64,000 nucleotides of DNA from Azorinus chamasolen (lineage: Eukaryota; Mollusca; Bivalvia; Cardiida; Solecurtidae). The notes beneath the pieces were generated by a model. That model made no database searches, had not been told where the DNA came from, and saw nothing but the letters and a program-made list of their open reading frames with translations. The stretch lies in NCBI GenBank assembly GCA_963576725.1, contig OY755252.1, forward strand, positions 42,859,552 through 42,923,551. Direction: 5' to 3'. The position numbers and the translations under genes were made by a program. Of the stretch, positions 32,510 through 44,639 are shown one piece after another. Positions within the stretch are counted from its first letter, which is position 1, and every line of letters begins with the position of its first letter.

Positions 32510-33385
32510 GTGAACATTATAAAAGCATTACAGAAGCATTACAGAAGCTGTAGCTGACAGGGTCTACTCAGATTCAATTAAAACGTAGCATATTGTCATA
32601 AATGCTGCCTTTCCGTGATCTGAAATAAGAATGCAATAAGTCAAATACAGCCAACTCTTTTTTATAACAGCACTGGATACAAGGGCATCCTAGTTATAAT
32701 GATAGTATGCATTGAAACCAAATAGCTGTAAAGCTTTCAATGAATAGATGTACATGTAGTTGTATTTAAGACTGTCAGATTAACCCTTGATGTCTGGTCA
32801 AGAACATATTTTTTCACTAATGGTTGCAACAGCAAGACATCTTGTTACATATACAAAGTGTACCAGAATGGAAAAATAAATCATATTTAGAAGTATTTGG
32901 AGTTACAGCTTACATGAGCATTTGTAATAAAAGTTCCATGGCTGTAAGACAAATAACGAGTATACATGTTTTTTATTCATATTTGTTCTTTAATAACAAA
33001 AAAGAATAATATCAATGATGGATTTGAACGGCGACTCTTCGCGTAGATATTCATGATACAACCTACACTGGGTCTAATTCTGCAAAATACTATGGGCCCC
33101 GTTCGGCTTAGTTTGCCGTTGATCTGGAACGATGCTCGTCATATGGTTATCTACACACTGGGACATTGTTCAGCTTAAGTGTTACATTGTTCAGGAAAAA
33201 ATACATATTGCAACACAATCATGGAAAAAGATTATCATTTCATAAGAAGTAACTCAAGCATGGTCCACTGAAATTCTGATGTAATTCAAAATTACTGTAA
33301 TTCTGTATTCTGTCACGTATGGTCAGAAACCACCGACTTTTAGCATTTGTCAAATCAAAATATTCATTTTACAAGCATGACACTG
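32510..33385. other. Non-coding interior of the transposon
   Basis: Between the internal array and the end of the transposase gene; no domain, repeat or RNA recognised. Confidence 0.45.
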
Positions 33386-34742
33386 TTAGTAATGTACATA
33401 TTCATCTATCAACTCTATAATTTGCCTGAATATATATAACGCATCATCTGCACACGATGGCATATCATGATTTGGTAACAGTATATGAATTAATTCTCTT
33501 ATTTCATCTGAATATAACCGTTTAGGCTCAGCATACATTTCAGTACACGCAATCACATCTAACCGATCAACAACATGACCAAAGTTTCGACCCCCATATA
33601 TTTCTGGAACATAATATATTATATCTGGTTTGCCACAAGGAACATTTGCATTATTTTGTTGTCGGATTTCATGAGTGTTCCAATGTTGAGCTATTCGATC
33701 CATTTCAGCTTGGATCAAGTCCATGAAACAATATCTCAAGCAATCGAGCTGTACAGGATCAGTTGCATCAAATATGTTCATATCTTGTAAATCTTTGAAA
33801 AAAAGAAATCCACCAATCAATGCCTTGCCTACGCAATTGTCCCCACCACGATTCTATTCGCTGATTCGCTGAACTCTTTCCGTACATAAAGCTTTTAATA
33901 CCAGCCGAACTATCCGTATCGTTATATCTGAAAAAGGGTTGTAGTACAGCCACTCTTACATTTTCATTTCCACGGTCACAACGAAGTAACCTTGGAGAAA
34001 TTCCAAGCTGCCTTAATGTGTCTAGATAATAGCTTGCAATTACAGCTGGTGAATTATTACTGACTGATACTTCAAGCCACAATATTCTTCTGCTGTACCC
34101 GTCAATTGTACCATGGATAGCAAACCCATATGGCTTCAGTTTGTCATAACCGTCAACATGCCAAACAAACTTTGGGCCTCTTGCAATGTAATTCCGCCTG
34201 ACTAATCTGTGTGCTTTACGTTGCTGGTTTCCATCAGGGTCAATCTCTCTCATTATACGTAAAACAGAATCTCGTGGCACTACGAGATGATGATCTTTCA
34301 CAAGACGTTGCCACATAGAGCGATAGCCGATGCAGTGTGCACTGTTTGATATTTCAGCGAATATATACTGCCTAACGAGATTCTCATGGGTCAGTTGCTT
34401 ACGCCGCCGAAGGTTATTTGCCTTTAGTATACGCTTCAGTTGTCTCAAACTCAGCTTAACATTATGTAACACAAACAAAAGCACTAACATTTCTTGATAT
34501 TGAATGCCACAGTAAAAATAATTTTTTATCAATTGAAGTCTGGTAAGACCGGGTTGACTAGGTATGCTTGATGGAACAACACTGGACACTGGCGATGGAA
34601 ACAGCCAGCATACCACCAGAGTCAGTAGCAAACCTCTTTGTATTACGAGTGCTGCATGGCTCGGATGCCACTGAAATAGAACGTTGTTTAAAAAAGAATT
34701 AATAGCTTTTATCTGTAAAGGTAAATATAACATCGATGGCAT
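33386..34742 (-). pseudogene. DDE integrase-type transposase (IS3EU-like), one frameshift
   Basis: Catalyses excision and insertion of the surrounding element. Reading the minus strand from 34742: a helix-turn-helix region (YFYCGIQYQEMLVLLFVLHN, SLRQLKRILKANNLRRRK), then YRSMWQRLVKDHHLVVPRDS. The rve core follows with FVWHVDGYDKLKPYGFAIHG and IDGYSRRILWLE (first Asp), LLRCDRGNENVR (second Asp) and SSANQRIESWWGQLRRQGID (catalytic Glu). The C-terminal part (NIFDATDPVQLDCLRYCFMD ... HWNTHEIRQQNNANVPCGKP) reads on in the next frame from about 33805 to 33386. The break is one extra T in a 7-T run near 33807, so it may be recent damage or an assembly error. All three catalytic residues are present. 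The first methionine at 34742 is the longest choice; residues before about 70 look atypical and may be intron or UTR. Ginger-type integrase is the alternative family. Confidence 0.8.
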
Positions 34743-35114
34743 GGTGCAAAACTATTCAACAGAGCAAGACTAGCCATAACTTGTTATCTGTATACATATT
34801 AAGTGAATAATCTTCCCGTTGTTTTGCATATTGTGAATAATTTATGCAGATATACACGTGTGAAGGCCTCATATATATCGCATGGTTAGGTTCTCAAATT
34901 AAAGTCCTAACCCGGATTAATTTATAACCGGATGCTGTCTATTTCGACAAGTTACACATATCACCACAGAAAATCAAGTGCGTAACAGTTTAACAACACA
35001 AGAAGACTTGTGGTTCCAAATAGCAAGACGCTAGCAATTAAATAAATCTATAATTACCCTTCCCAATTGCATGGTCGCCTCCATGTGTGAATGTGCTGAC
35101 ATTTGCCGCGTCTA

Positions 35115-35201
35115 CCCCTTTTCTCTTCTAAGTTCTAAGATCTAAGTTCTAAGTTGTAAGATCTAAGTTCTAAGTCAAAATGGCCCTAATAGGCTTCCGT
35201 A
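35115..35201 (-). repeat. Right terminal inverted repeat of the 4.6-kb transposon
   Basis: Complement of the left end; has one more ttctaagatc unit than the left TIR. Followed by the GGTAAC target duplication. Confidence 0.9.
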
Positions 35202-35534
35202 GGTAACTGTTTGAAATATGTGTTTAATATGTTGTTGTACAACAAAACATTATAATATGAACACATTTCGATATTTAAGTGCAAATTGACCATCTTCATC
35301 AGAATATTTAAATATAATCAACACCAAGTTTTAAGGTTTTAAAGAAATAGATGCCTTAATGGTAGAGACAATCACTTTCATAAAATAAACAATGACAGTA
35401 TGAATAGTAACAAGCTGAATATTTATAGCGGCATTATGAACCTCACTGGCTACGCTTGCCTTTCCTGGGGTTAATCGTAAACAGTTTATGCATCGATTGA
35501 AACGTGAAGTTACTTATTTCTCAAACACAGCATT

Positions 35535-35805
35535 AGCATCTGTCGACAGCTATGTGTACTTATTTCTTACATCCAGAATATACCTGTCAACAGTTGTTGT
35601 GTATTAAATTTTCACATACACTATATGTCTGTGTCAATAGGTGTGTGTACCTATTTATCACATACAACATATGTTTTATGTCATTGTGAACAGTTGTGTG
35701 GTCACATACACCATATATCTTTATCGACAGCTGTGTACGCGTAATTAAATTTTGACATACACCATATTTCTTTGTCGGACACTCTGTGTTGTTATGTCCT
35801 ACATA
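35535..35805 (+). repeat. Degenerate minisatellite, unit about 55-60 bp
   Basis: cacatacaccatatgtcttt-type units separated by gtcgacagttgtgtgt. The homologous array is at 51700-51930, so it predates the segmental duplication. Confidence 0.75.
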
Positions 35806-36714
35806 GAGAATAGGCGTCTGTCGAGTGTTGACGTTAATTATTATACTTACCGGGTGTACTGTCTTTACATAGTTCTTAGTTGAGAGGCTGCATTACTTAC
35901 TCTCGTATTTCTGTGCCAGGAATACGGAATTATTTACTGCTAAGTCCTCATACAACGACATGTTGCAACTAGAAATAAAACACAAAGTTTGGCGCAAACG
36001 TTAGTGGGTTGGTGTCGAGTATAACATTTTAACTGTAATAATTTGTCTGTTAGTAATCACTATCGAATGCTGATCGCTTGTACTAATATGCGTTCAATAT
36101 AAATAGACAACGCGTCCATTGATTTGATATACAGAGATCTAAATCTCACTGACAATGATATGCCCTCTAATCAGATAATCTGATTACAAATGTTTAATTC
36201 CCCCAATCAATAACAGTCACATCAACGAATTTCGATCACCTTGTTTTCTTATAACACTATGCCCAAACATTTCTAGTTCTGTGCAACTCAAAGTTGCCCT
36301 GGTTCAAAACATTCCCAAGCCTTGCAAATGTTCGACAGACTAAACAACATATTTGACGTGTCTGTGCTCAATCAACATCAGAAGATACCCCGGGTACTAT
36401 GTCCGAAAAAAGGCTAGATGATTGTTTGATCATTCATGTCTACAGCAGTGCTTATAAAACGTGCAGACCGTATAACTCTATTTTGCCGATATATTTGTCA
36501 GTTTCACTCGTCTATATAAAAGGAACATTTTATTGGTTTGAGTTTAGATAGCTTTGACCCCTAACCTCATATATACACTTTTAACACTTACATATGCCAT
36601 ATTTCCTTTTAAAACATCTAATATTCACGTGACGTTCAGATAATTCAGCAGGAGCCATCTGATATTGGTCTATCCTGTTTGCTAAGGAGTAAATATGGAA
36701 AAATAGTCAAACAG

Positions 36715-36908
36715 GGAGAGCCACACACGAAATGACACCGCACCAAACACAATCAAACAAGAAACGGTAAAGCCACAAGACAAAACATAACAGGACGCAT
36801 ATCAAGACGAAAAACATTAAACATTAAGCATATTAAACAACAAAATTGACCATAGGCTGAAAGCAGTAGTACCGACTTGGAACGGCCAGTAACCAAATTA
36901 AGCTACTG
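36715..36908 (-). mobile_element. PLE terminal repeat, subfamily 2, fragment
   Basis: Minus-strand match to 27170-27395 (ggccgttccaag ... cctgttatgttttgtcttgt ... gtgtggctctccctg). It interrupts a decayed family B copy whose ends lie near 36580 and 37225. Confidence 0.75.
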
Positions 36909-37792
36909 GGGGGAAAACTCGTATTTATGGAGTGAGCGGGTGAGTGGGTGAGTTGGTTTTTACGGCATTGCGACACTGAATAGGTCATATAGCGCCGATG
37001 AAAGATGAGATGGCATGATGATGAGGGATGACCAGGAAGATGGTTTCAGCTAATTCGCTACAAAGAAGCTCGTGTGATCAAAACTGCCGACATGCCTTCC
37101 TTTTAGTTCTTGGCAGAGGGGATAATCTCCGTCAAATAAACAAAAGCATCCCCCTTGACAATTAAGCACCAGAACCACTGCAAAGGTAGGAAGGTCTCTA
37201 GGGCGTATTTATGGAGTAATGGTTTAAGAAATTGTTACGTACAAATTCAAGTGGAAGCTAATGAATAAATCTCACAACCGTGATATTTTGGAGAGAAAGA
37301 AACTTGAATAAATATCTAATATTTAACACATATCTGTTAACTTCCACCTTTTCAGCGTTCCGTTTTCAAATAAATTTCAATCTAGGCTCGTAAAATTTCA
37401 ATAAGATACCCAGCTACAATAGAAATATATCAACGTAAAGGACAGGTTTTTGTGCCAAGTGCCATTCAGCAGACCTTGATGTGACCTTGTGAACGATTTG
37501 CGTGGGTAACGGTCGTTTGTTTCAATTTAAGTAGTCTCATGTAATGCGCGTCTTGACTGACATTTGCTCGGTTTTTTACTCGGCATCATTCGGGACCCAA
37601 GTTGTTTGAGACTGGGTCAATATTTTCTTAACGTTTTATCGAATCGGAAGCCAGTGTTCACATATTGAGCACACATTATTTTCAGCACAGGAAGGGTTAA
37701 TCGACCAAAGATGTTTAGTATAGAGCATCGAAGTTTACTTTTCTCTAAAAACTCGATACTTCAAAATGTTAGTAACGAGGAACTGATGTATA

Positions 37793-37945
37793 TTTAGGCA
37801 GATGGGCAATTTAAGGGTGAAAGTCATGCAGAAAGCTCCTAGATGAGCTTTCTGCATCACTTTCACTCTGCATTAAGCTACCGTCTGTGTTAAAGACCGA
37901 TAATAATACTTGTTTTACTGTCCGAACTATCGGGGTTTGCTGTAT
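37793..37945 (+). mobile_element. Family E element, left-truncated
   Basis: gtgaaagtcatgcagaaagctcctagatgagctttctgcat hairpin (arms at 37820-37860) and right end acttgttttactgtccgaac. Its counterpart at 53600-53955 contains an inserted family A MITE. Confidence 0.7.
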
Positions 37946-37950
37946 ATATA

Positions 37951-38154
37951 CAGTAAAACCTCTCTAACGAATATATTCAATTCAGAATAAATATCGATCT
38001 TGCAGTCAGGTGGCAGCTTAATGCAGGGTGAAAGTCATGCAGAAAGCTCCTCTAGGAGCTTTCTGCATGACTTTCATCATGCGTTAAGCAGCCACCTGCC
38101 TAAAAGTATCTGAATTCACCTAAACTAGAATTCCGCTTTAGAGAGGTTGTACTG
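37951..38154. mobile_element. Family E element (complete)
   Basis: TA-CAGTAAAACCTCTCTAACG ... TAGAGAGGTTGTACTG-TA. Central palindrome: cagcttaatgcagggtgaaa and its complement around aagctcctctaggagctt. Reference copy for family E. Confidence 0.92.
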
Positions 38155-38734
38155 TATACATATGATACATGATAAGCTTTGAGCCGTTATACAGGAACTG
38201 ACAAGTGGATCAAGCAGCCAAGTGTCCTATTGTGTGCAGAATGATCATTAGTTTGTAAGCATGTTAACATATTGTTCCCACCCTGGGCTTAAACAAATAA
38301 TGTGTTTTGTCATTTTTAGGTGGCGAACGCCACCTTTTGTTACCACCCTCCTAGAGTTCTAAGGCCGGTTTAACACACCACGGTTTTTGGTATAATTATT
38401 ATTCTCTCGCGTATAATATAGTTTTCAACTCTCCTGGCAATTAAAAATAACCTAGCTTGTAAGTATGTAAATTCTTGGCTTTTAGTATAATTGTCCGATA
38501 TTCTGCATGGCTTGGATACACACTCTTGAAGGATATTGCGATTTTGTTTATATCAAGCAAGCTAACATAGATTTGGTCATTTAGACCCTGTCCAGGTTTG
38601 AATAAGCTCTGGTTTGACAAATAGAAAACATAAAATCAATTAGGTCAATGGATACTATGCTGTTACGAAAGGTATTCAGACAGAACCCAAGAAAGACTGA
38701 AGAGCCTCATTCATTACATGCCCATTATACATAA

Positions 38735-38915
38735 CAGTAAACTGGACGTTAAATCTAGCAATAGTATCGGCCCTGAAGACATGTGGCAGCTTATGCAAGG
38801 CAGAAAGCTCTTCTATGAGCTTTCTGTATGAATTGTCACACTGTATTAAGCAACCACCTGCCTAAAAGTATCTAAATTCTTCTTTATATAATTCCGATTT
38901 ATTGTTGGTTTACTG
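38735..38915. mobile_element. Family E element
   Basis: CAGTAAACTGGACG ... TTGGTTTACTG-TA with hairpin agaaagctcttctatgagctttct. Absent at the equivalent site of copy 2 of the duplication (about 55612), so inserted after duplication. Confidence 0.82.
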
Positions 38916-38923
38916 TATAATAT

Positions 38924-39172
38924 TTAAACCCTCCCTGTGCCATTATTTCACCTCCCAGTAGTTTCCAGCTTCTTTCATTGGATAAGAGCAGTCACATGAA
39001 TCTGTAATTAATTACGCAAACAGCTTGGATCCAGATGAGATAGCGCGTAACTCGGCGTCTCATCAGCGTCTAAACGGTTTGATGTTATGGGTATATGTTT
39101 GAAACAAATACAAAGAAAACTGAAACAATCAAAGTCAAATCAAACGACACTACGCGGTCGTAAAGGCGTTAA
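38924..39172 (+). repeat. MITE family D copy 4
   Basis: TTAAACCCTCCCTGTGCC ... GGTCGTAAAGGCGTTAA; hairpin ggatccagatgagatagcgc / ctcggcgtctcatcagcgtc. The same MITE is at the equivalent position 55621-55823, so it was present before duplication. Confidence 0.8.
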
Positions 39173-39474
39173 CTACATCGCACTTTGTGACACGATACTG
39201 TTTAAATGACCTTGTATGCTTCAAGAGTTCTGCTTAAAACCCATTTTGAATACATAATTCATTTTACCAATTTTCCCATGTGTTCGGAAGTTAAGCATCA
39301 ACTGAATGGGGTCGTCATTGATAAAATATCACAAAGTTTATTAGAAAAAAACACTATGAAATTCCAAAGTATTGCCCACACAAATTTCTTCTGTCAAGAT
39401 CTACGAAATGTATTTTCTTTAATCGCTCTGTGGTCCAAAATGAATCACCTTAACGCTTAGGCGGCTAAGCTAAC

Positions 39475-39560
39475 CCTGATTGACATTTACAAACACCTTG
39501 GATCCAGATGATATACCGAATATTCCGTGCCTCATCAGGACTCAAGCTGGCTGACACTCA
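39475..39560 (+). repeat. Solo family D hairpin
   Basis: caccttggatccagatgata / tgcctcatcaggactcaagc arms; shared with 57180-57265 in the other duplication copy. Confidence 0.65.
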
Positions 39561-39978
39561 GTTAAAGGTTTCTTAAATGCTTGAATGAGTAGGGATGTGA
39601 AGCTCACATTGTAACATATCGGAGTTTGAAGAGAGATACCATTTTTACAAAAGGCAAATGTGTAAATGATAATCCAACGGCGTGAGATATTCAAATTCCT
39701 GAAATATGTTTAACCAATGTTTTTCACTATTGGAATGCTGGACACGCATATACGGTTTATACCAAATTATGTTAGCTGATTCACCTATTACGTATATATA
39801 ACAGGATAGGAAAGTGTAATTAAAACAATCAACTGACTGAATCCATTTATGAAAGAATGTAATGATTTTCTCATGTATAATATGCGTGCTTTACCAATTA
39901 TATGATTGCTATTTACAAATGAAATAGTGATATAATGAATCTTTATTATCGCAGGTTTTAAAATGAAACACAGGATCT

Positions 39979-40181
39979 TTTAACTCTTCGCTTGCTATTC
40001 ACGTCAATATACCTACCTGTAAATAGTGCACTATTTATAAGTTGATTGTACAACCAGTGCACTCCACAGCAGTGATTGCACAGCGATATGCGTGTACACA
40101 GTGAAGATATATGTAATTATACAACAGGGAATGGGTAAAGAAGGAGAAATGTATTTTAAAATTCAGCAAGTGAAGGGTTAA
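39979..40181 (-). repeat. MITE family J copy 2, with an empty site in the paralogous copy
   Basis: TTAACTCTTCGCTTGCTATT ... ATTCAGCAAGTGAAGGGTTAA. Flanks caggatctt-TTAA and TTAA-cctcggtagacac match caggctagt-TTAA-tctcggcagaaac at 58991-59015, where no MITE exists and TTAA is single. Confidence 0.9.
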
Positions 40182-40419
40182 CCTCGGTAGACACTGTAGA
40201 ATCAGATCTATGTACATTCATAAACAACCAGAGTTGACCTGAATCATTCTGTTCCTATAATAACCGTCTGCTCTCAGTCTACGCTGTTGCCAAAATGCAT
40301 CAAAATGTGTTTCTATCAGGTAATTGAATAATTGTACGTAAAATAGTTTCCACGGCTCCACGTATTTCAGATTGCATGATATTCAAATTCTACATTTTAA
40401 CCGATTGATAATGTTACCA

Positions 40420-40745
40420 GAGAATTTTACCAAATCCTGTTTGTAATTAGTTCTGCTCAGTAGCCAATAATAAATTCTGAAGGGAGGTGATCCCCCAAGA
40501 GCAAAAATTGCATCACAAAAAGAGAAAATTGCAGACTCGGTTTTATTGAGTCTGTTCATGAACAGTAATTGAAAGTGCAACACTACTCACGCCCCCCCCC
40601 CCCCTAGCACCGGCTTAAGCGGTATTCAATTTTCAGAATAAGAAGTACTGAAATTCATGATCTCGAAGGATCAGAAGGTATAACAACACTGAGAATGAAG
40701 TACGGGGCGACGTTTTACGGCCGTCACACACGCACTGAATACCTG
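40420..40745 (-). repeat. Repeat family K unit
   Basis: gaagggaggtgatcccccaa, aaattgcagactcggtttta, caccggcttaagcggtattc, aacaacactgagaatgaagt, gacgttttacggccgtcaca. A run of C lies at 40590-40603. Confidence 0.8.
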
Positions 40746-41384
40746 CAGTACATATGCCTATAATATAGGTTTGTAGGCATACAGTGTATGCCTACAGCGG
40801 ATAGAGTCCTCTGATCTGGGCCTTAACTAAGGAGTGTACATATTATTCCCAATTTGTTACAGACAACAACGCTCTTGAAAATTGGATTGGTTCATAATGC
40901 ATAGTTGGACGGGTTCAAATAAAAAAAAAAAAAAAGGTTATAAAGCCCTGTAAAGCCTGTGCCCCTGTACCCATTAACTAATGACAAATGAACGATTACA
41001 GATCGCATCGCTCGGATTTCATGATTTAGTATCAAAAGCAGAAGCTGAATTCTATCTATCAGGCCAATCTAATATACAGCTTTGACCCATCTCTATTAAG
41101 TGTAAAATGCTACCGAGTGTTAAGAACCAGCCAATCGTAACTAGAATAGGCCCTACTGAACACTTGACCTGCTACATACACATTATTTTCGTATTTGTAA
41201 ATATAGTAGACCCATAGAAGCTTAATATATAACAGCTGTTTAGTCAGGGTCAACTATCTGCTACCACCGGAAATTCCTTTATAAGTATAAACACGACTGT
41301 CACATATTTACAAGACGAATACTGATGCAAGGCATTGGATCGCCGCGAAATTTGTGTACAAGGAAGGTTTTTAATAAGGAACTG

Positions 41385-42080
41385 TTTTGTTAAGACAATT
41401 GAAATACAACATTTCATTAAAAACTTATCGAGATATGTAGCCTCTAGAGTGTAATGACGTAGTGACCTAGTTTCGAACCCGTCATGATCCATATTTGAAC
41501 TTGACCAAGATTGCATGTGGACAAACATTCTGATAAAATTTCAGTAAGATCTGATAACATTTGTAGCCACTTGAGTGTGAACAAGATTTTTCTATGATTT
41601 GACCTAGTGGCCTAGTTTATGACTGCAGGCGATTCATATTCGAACTTGACCTAGATTTCATCAGGGTCAATACACAAACCAATTTACTTAAAGATCAAGT
41701 GCAAAATGTGGCCTCCAGAGTGTTTAGGATTTTGTAAGATTTGACCTAGTGACCTAGTTTTTGACCCGACATGACCAATATTCGAACTTGGCGTAGATTT
41801 CATGGAGACACATTCTGATAAAATTTCAGTAAGATCCAATAAGATTTGTAGCTTCTAGAGCATTAACAAGATTTTTCTAAGATTTGACCTAGTGACCTTG
41901 TTTTTGAGCCCAGGTGACCCATATTCGAGATTGACCTAAATTTCATGCAGGGCAAAACACAAACCAATTTACTTAGAGATCAAGTGCAAAATGTGGTATC
42001 TCAACGGACAACAGACGAGGGACATCCAACGATCCTAAAAGCTCAGCATGAGCACGTCGTGCTCTGGTGAGCTAAAAAAA
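41385..42080 (+). repeat. Bivalve-type tandem repeat, period about 144 bp
   Basis: gatttgacctagtgacctag recurs near 41455, 41598, 41741 and 41884, each followed by catattcgaacttgacctaga. It ends with ggacaacagacgagggacat and an agctcagcatgagc / ctctggtgagct hairpin. From general knowledge this is a repeat common in bivalve genomes. The minus-strand open frame at 41250-41528 is a chance frame. Confidence 0.8.
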
Positions 42081-42652
42081 TGAGGATAAATGAATATCCT
42101 ACTCCCCTTCTCTAAAAAGGTGATAATAAAGAGACAAGGCTATAAAAATATAGTCATTTATTATGAAACAAATAACTATGTAAACAAGAAAAAATACTAT
42201 GGCATGCTGATAAAGAACTCTGTTGCAAACTGTAACAAGTAAATACCTGGTAAAACTATTATGACATATGCATTGTTGGAAGTATCACATGAAACTTGAC
42301 ACAAATATCTAGGGCGGTCATTGATTGGTTCAGAGGCATATTGACGATACCAAAACGTAAGAGGATAAATATTTTATCCCGTCACTACAGCCGCTAGTGA
42401 CGTAATAAAGGGGTAGCGTAATAAACCTAAGTTTATATGTACAGTAGAGGTTTATTTGTAAAGTAGGTGTAGGAATTTCTTCTTACAACAGGAACTATTT
42501 TTAATTTTTCTACAAATTTGTTTTACCAAAAATAACGTATAAGTTGAAAGAAAAAACACTTAATATGGATAATTATCATTAACTATCCCAGTAAAAACCC
42601 AAACCGTCATTAAACAAAAATAGAAAGGAAAAAGAGAGAAAAATTTTTTTTC
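42081..42652. other. Gene-free spacer
   Basis: AT-rich, nothing recognised. Confidence 0.4.
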
Positions 42653-42723
42653 GTCAGCGGTGAGAATCGAACCAGGGCTGACTGCACGATAGGCGACCGT
42701 GGTAACCACTACGCTATCAGGCC
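42653..42723 (-). pseudogene. tRNA-derived sequence (SINE head)
   Basis: Minus strand: gatagcgtagtggttaccac resembles an A box and ctggttcgattctcacc a B box, but the T stem and acceptor do not pair fully. Followed by an A/T-rich tail. Confidence 0.55.
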
Positions 42724-43636
42724 AGACATACTTCAAGGGAAATTTAAGATGTATATAAAGTTATCATGCTACTATATTGACGACTTTTATAAATAAAAAA
42801 AAACCGACTTTTTTAAATAAAAATAAATAAAACAATAAAACTTCATTAAAGCATTTATCACTCTCATGATAATTTAATCAATAAACTCTTACAAGGTGAT
42901 GGTCATAGACCTAAATATAGCCTGTTCAGTTCCATTAACGAGTGACGTTAGCCCTATCTAAAAATAGAAACCGAGACGACGGAATTCGATTTTGACCATG
43001 TAGAGCCTCCGGTAGAATACTAACCATGTCTGTTTGAATTAACATGATGTATGTATTACTTTTGTCGACATTTTTGGACAATAAACAATGGTCATTAAAC
43101 AAAACTGTAATATTTCAAAATCTCTGAAGGGCATAATTTAGAACGAGAGCACCGCAAACAGGTGCACGACTACAGTTTTGACCCGGCTTCAATTCTGCGA
43201 CTTTGACCCGGCTTCATTTATGTTTACAAAACTGTTTTTGGCATTTAATGTCGATACTTCGACGAAAAAAGTGTCATAATTATTGTTATTATTGTACATT
43301 TGTTTGATAAATTTCTTTTTAAACATCGTATGAAGGTTTTTACATCACATATTTCACTACATCAATAATGCAGATAGAAACTATTCTCTGCCACGCTCTC
43401 ATGTGCCAATTCATTTGGTTCATCTCACCGATGTACGCAGAATAGACTATGTAAAACTTATCGCTACCCCTCCTACATGGGTAAATACTTTTGAACATTC
43501 CATTAGTGATCGCCGCTCATGCGGCGATCAATAAGAAAGTCCGCAGGGAGGTTCACGTAAACTCAAGAAGCATAGGGCGATGTGCCTGCCATGATCTAAC
43601 ATCCTTTTATTCGTGATTCATTTGTCAATATCTATA
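42724..43636. other. Gene-free spacer
   Basis: A minor hairpin tgatcgccgctcatgcggcgatca lies at 43507-43530. No coding or repeat assignment otherwise. Confidence 0.4.
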
Positions 43637-43818
43637 CATAAGTACTTGAACTGCTCTGATCTAATATTTCGACCACTAATTTTAAGGGCCTTTTACATTT
43701 TTTTGAATTTATGGCTGAATGCATGTAACAAAATTGTGACGTGTATTTTGACATGATAATCTTTGAAAAAGGCCCTTAGTGGTCGAATTATTAGATCAGA
43801 GCAGTTCAAGTATTTATG
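43637..43818. repeat. Palindromic element, about 180 bp
   Basis: Left arm ataagtacttgaactgctct...cgaccactaattttaaggg and right arm cccttagtggtcgaattatt...agcagttcaagtatttat are complementary over about 50 bp with a non-paired centre of about 80 bp. MITE-like; termini unlike the other families. Confidence 0.85.
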
Positions 43819-43989
43819 TATTATATTAATTCCCTATTTTGGAATATTTTCTTCATTGTGAATATCTATACAGTCATTGTGTTTTACATGGACATTAAAC
43901 TCTTCTTTGTACGAAGTAATTGTCTGAGAATCTGGCGTGTGCTTAAAACCTTAAAGATGTGGTTGTTTTCATTGGTACTTACCATTTGG

Positions 43990-44178
43990 TCCATGCTTAT
44001 AAAACGTTTAGTTGAGTCTGAGTTGGTTCTCAAGTTTTGATTCAAATCTTACCAATCAAAAGCTTGATGTCAAGAAATATAGATCCTGAAGAGATGCCGA
44101 GTAACACTATATTTCATCTGGGTCCATGCTTATAAAACGTTTAGTTGAGTCTGAATTCGTTCTCAAGTTTTTGATTGG
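43990..44178 (+). repeat. Family C fragments within a family D hairpin
   Basis: Two GGTCCATGCTTATAAAACG left arms (43990, 44121) are interleaved with a split gatcctgaagagatgccgag family D hairpin whose other arm is at 44345-44385. A nested, rearranged site. Confidence 0.65.
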
Positions 44179-44639
44179 ATACAAATTGCTTGTAAGTGTT
44201 ATCACAAATTCGCCACCAGCGTGCAGAGGGTATGTAAAGAGTGGTAACATTGAAAGTCTAAATACATAATGTCTCTTCAATCTCTTATTATGTGCTGACT
44301 TTTTCACTTACTTCCCAATCGATCTACTGAGTCAAGTGCCAAACAGTTACTCGGTGTCTCATCTGGACCCAAGCCATTTGCAAATGCCTGTCCCGTCGTG
44401 CTGAGATGGGCTACACGGTAAACATATTTGTCTTAAGTTTCAAACAGATTAGATTCTGTTGATGCACTTAGAAATGAATATCATTTGGATCAAAACGGAG
44501 TGTACTTTTTACCATGAATCCCCATCAACATATGTATTGTTCAATGCCATGTAACTGGCATTTATAACACCCTCTACCAAGATCAGTACGTTGACATCTG
44601 ATTAGTACAAAAAGCTGTTGGCACTCGGTCAGTAGACTC

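Larger units (their letters stand above)
30576..35201. mobile_element. Complete IS3EU-like DNA transposon carrying a kinase gene fragment
   Basis: The termini are inverted: TACGGAAGCCTATTAGGGCC at 30576 and its exact complement ending at 35201. Inside them the repeats continue with ATTTTGACTTAGAACTTAGA and multiples of TTAGAACTTAGATC. The total TIR is about 75 bp on the left and 85 bp on the right, differing by one sub-unit. The host flank GGTAAC occurs at 30570-30575 and again at 35202-35207, a 6-bp target duplication. A 6-bp duplication with TA-initial ends is, as I recall, the IS3EU pattern, and the encoded transposase fits. Contents: a short exon-like ATG segment, a protein kinase fragment (plus strand), a TTAA MITE inserted later (32155), an internal array of the TIR sub-repeat, and the transposase (minus strand). 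4626 bp. Confidence 0.85.
35500..40300 (+). repeat. Segmental duplication, copy 1
   Basis: Collinear with 51700-59060 at many points. Examples: ttctgtgcaactcaaagttg (36280 / 52260), gctacaatagaaatatatca (37412 / 53175), ctggtttgacaaatagaaaa (38610 / 55489), aaacccattttgaatacata (39237 / 55889), attgcccacacaaatttctt (39372 / 56024), aagctggctgacactcagtt (39543 / 57245). This copy holds fewer inserted PLE pieces and is about 2.6 kb shorter. No gene found in either copy. Confidence 0.85.
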
